Source: Pseudomonadota bacterium | GTDB lineage: Bacteria > Desulfobacterota > BSN033 > WVXP01 > G020346125 | Direction of reading: 5' to 3' | Assembly (NCBI GenBank): GCA_030608745.1 | Contig: JAUWDQ010000146.1 | Coordinates: forward strand, 1 to 6,667 | DNA length: 6,667 nt | Part shown: positions 6,137 to 6,667 of the stretch, piece after piece | Position numbering within the stretch: the stretch's first letter is position 1 | How the letters are laid out: each line of letters starts with the position of its first letter | Made by a program: the position numbers and the translations under genes | Notes under the pieces: model-generated | What the model saw: the letters and a program-made list of their open reading frames with translations, nothing else | What the model was told of the DNA's origin: nothing | The model's database searches: none

Positions 6137-6667
6137 TGCGAACGTTGCTGGGTTTAAAGTCTTCGTTGAAAAGATTAACAATAAATTCAAGGACCAAATT
6201 GAGATCGAGCTTATCGGAGGACCTGAAGTAACGCCTCCATTTCAACTGCATGAGGCTGTGAAAAAAGGTGTCATTGATATGGCCCTGACCTCATGCGGCT
6301 ATTATCCATCCCTGCTGTGGGAAGCCCAAACCGCCATGTTCACCAACAAGGACTATAAAGAAATCGCCGAGACCGACTATTACAAGACCATGAGTAAGCT
6401 CCATCAGGATGTAGGACTGATCTGGCTGGGTCCTGGCACATATAGTTTGTCTTTCCATCTCTATACCAATCCCGAGGTAAAAACACCAAAGGACTTTGCA
6501 GGCAAAAAGATTCGTGTATTTCCTCCATTCATCCCCCTGACAAAGGCTCTTAGTGCCGTGCCCATCAACCTGCCCATGGGTGACATTTATACAGCCATGG
6601 AACGGGGGGCCGTTGACGGGTTTGTCATGACTCATACCGGTTTTGTGTCCGACTTTCACTGGAACGA
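6033..6667 (+). CDS. TRAP transporter solute-binding protein, DctP family (3' truncated; start lost or frameshifted)
   Basis: This is the periplasmic receptor of a TRAP (tripartite ATP-independent) transporter, which captures an organic acid and passes it to DctQM membrane subunits. The frame, with codons starting at positions divisible by three, is open from 6033 through the window end. From 6084 it reads ALAKPLKFKAVAFLPVNN, then GGPEVTPPFQLHEAVKKGVIDMAL and AGKKIRV...LPMGDIYTAMERGAVDGF, the DctP core with the likely carboxylate-binding Arg (codon 6513-6515). About 195 residues of mature protein are present, some two thirds of the family length. No suitable start exists in this frame: a stop lies at 6030-6032. 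A good signal peptide, MKPLGALVAGTIVF, is encoded from ATG 6029 (SD-like GAAGGG at 6018-6023) in the fdhB frame, and joining it to SAPAPALA requires dropping one base near the T4 run 6066-6069. It may be a pseudogene, a sequencing indel or a chimeric join. Confidence 0.85.

Noticed and set aside
6129..6667. GTG at 6129 as the real dctP start
   Set aside because: It would remove the first mature residues (KPLKFKAVAFLP) and leave a periplasmic receptor without any signal peptide.
1..6667. CRISPR array, tRNA, rRNA, transposase or phage genes
   Set aside because: No regularly spaced repeats, tRNA cloverleaf, rRNA or recombinase motifs were seen on either strand.

Overview
The window reads as a piece of a Desulfobacterota (deltaproteobacterial, sulfate-reducer-like) chromosome or metagenome contig. 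The main reason is the formate dehydrogenase: a selenocysteine-containing, Tat-exported catalytic subunit paired with a small iron-sulfur subunit of the type found in Desulfovibrio FdhAB, followed by a TRAP solute receptor. All recognised genes are on the + strand. G+C is moderate to high (roughly 52-63% in the blocks I counted by hand) except in the fdh leader and in the last ~550 bases.

Layout. (1) 2-766: the 3' part of an ECF/CbiO-type ABC transporter ATPase, cut by the window edge just upstream of Walker A. (2) 767-1031: a 265-bp spacer with no recognised gene, ending in a terminator-like hairpin and a candidate promoter abutting the next start codon. (3) 1032-1955: ftsY, the SRP receptor GTPase, complete. 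(4) 1956-2265: a 310-bp regulatory spacer. It holds an AT-rich inverted repeat (ftsY terminator candidate) with a good sigma70 -35 box in its loop, an AT-rich early leader, and a structured RNA of about 100 nt whose 3' strand is also the arm of a textbook intrinsic terminator, i.e. a riboswitch-type attenuator. Context points to the Moco/Tuco (molybdenum/tungsten cofactor) class. (5) 2266-5346: fdhA, one gene read through an in-frame UGA (2839-2841) as selenocysteine 192, with a bSECIS hairpin just after it. (6) 5351-6136: fdhB, carrying ligands for three of the four [4Fe-4S] clusters of FdnH-type subunits. (7) from about 6033 to the window end: a TRAP DctP-type receptor in a different frame that has no start codon or signal peptide of its own. 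Its signal peptide appears in the fdhB frame, one base out of register.

Working model: FdhA folds and receives Mo/W-bis-MGD and Sec in the cytoplasm, pairs with FdhB, and the pair is exported by Tat using FdhA's signal. In the periplasm it oxidises formate, or reduces CO2, probably with a cytochrome c3-like partner, since no membrane cytochrome subunit is visible. The leader RNA would let transcription reach fdhAB only when the pterin cofactor is available. The two points most worth checking are this attenuator and the fdhB-dctP junction, which is a frameshift, a genomic fusion or an assembly artefact.
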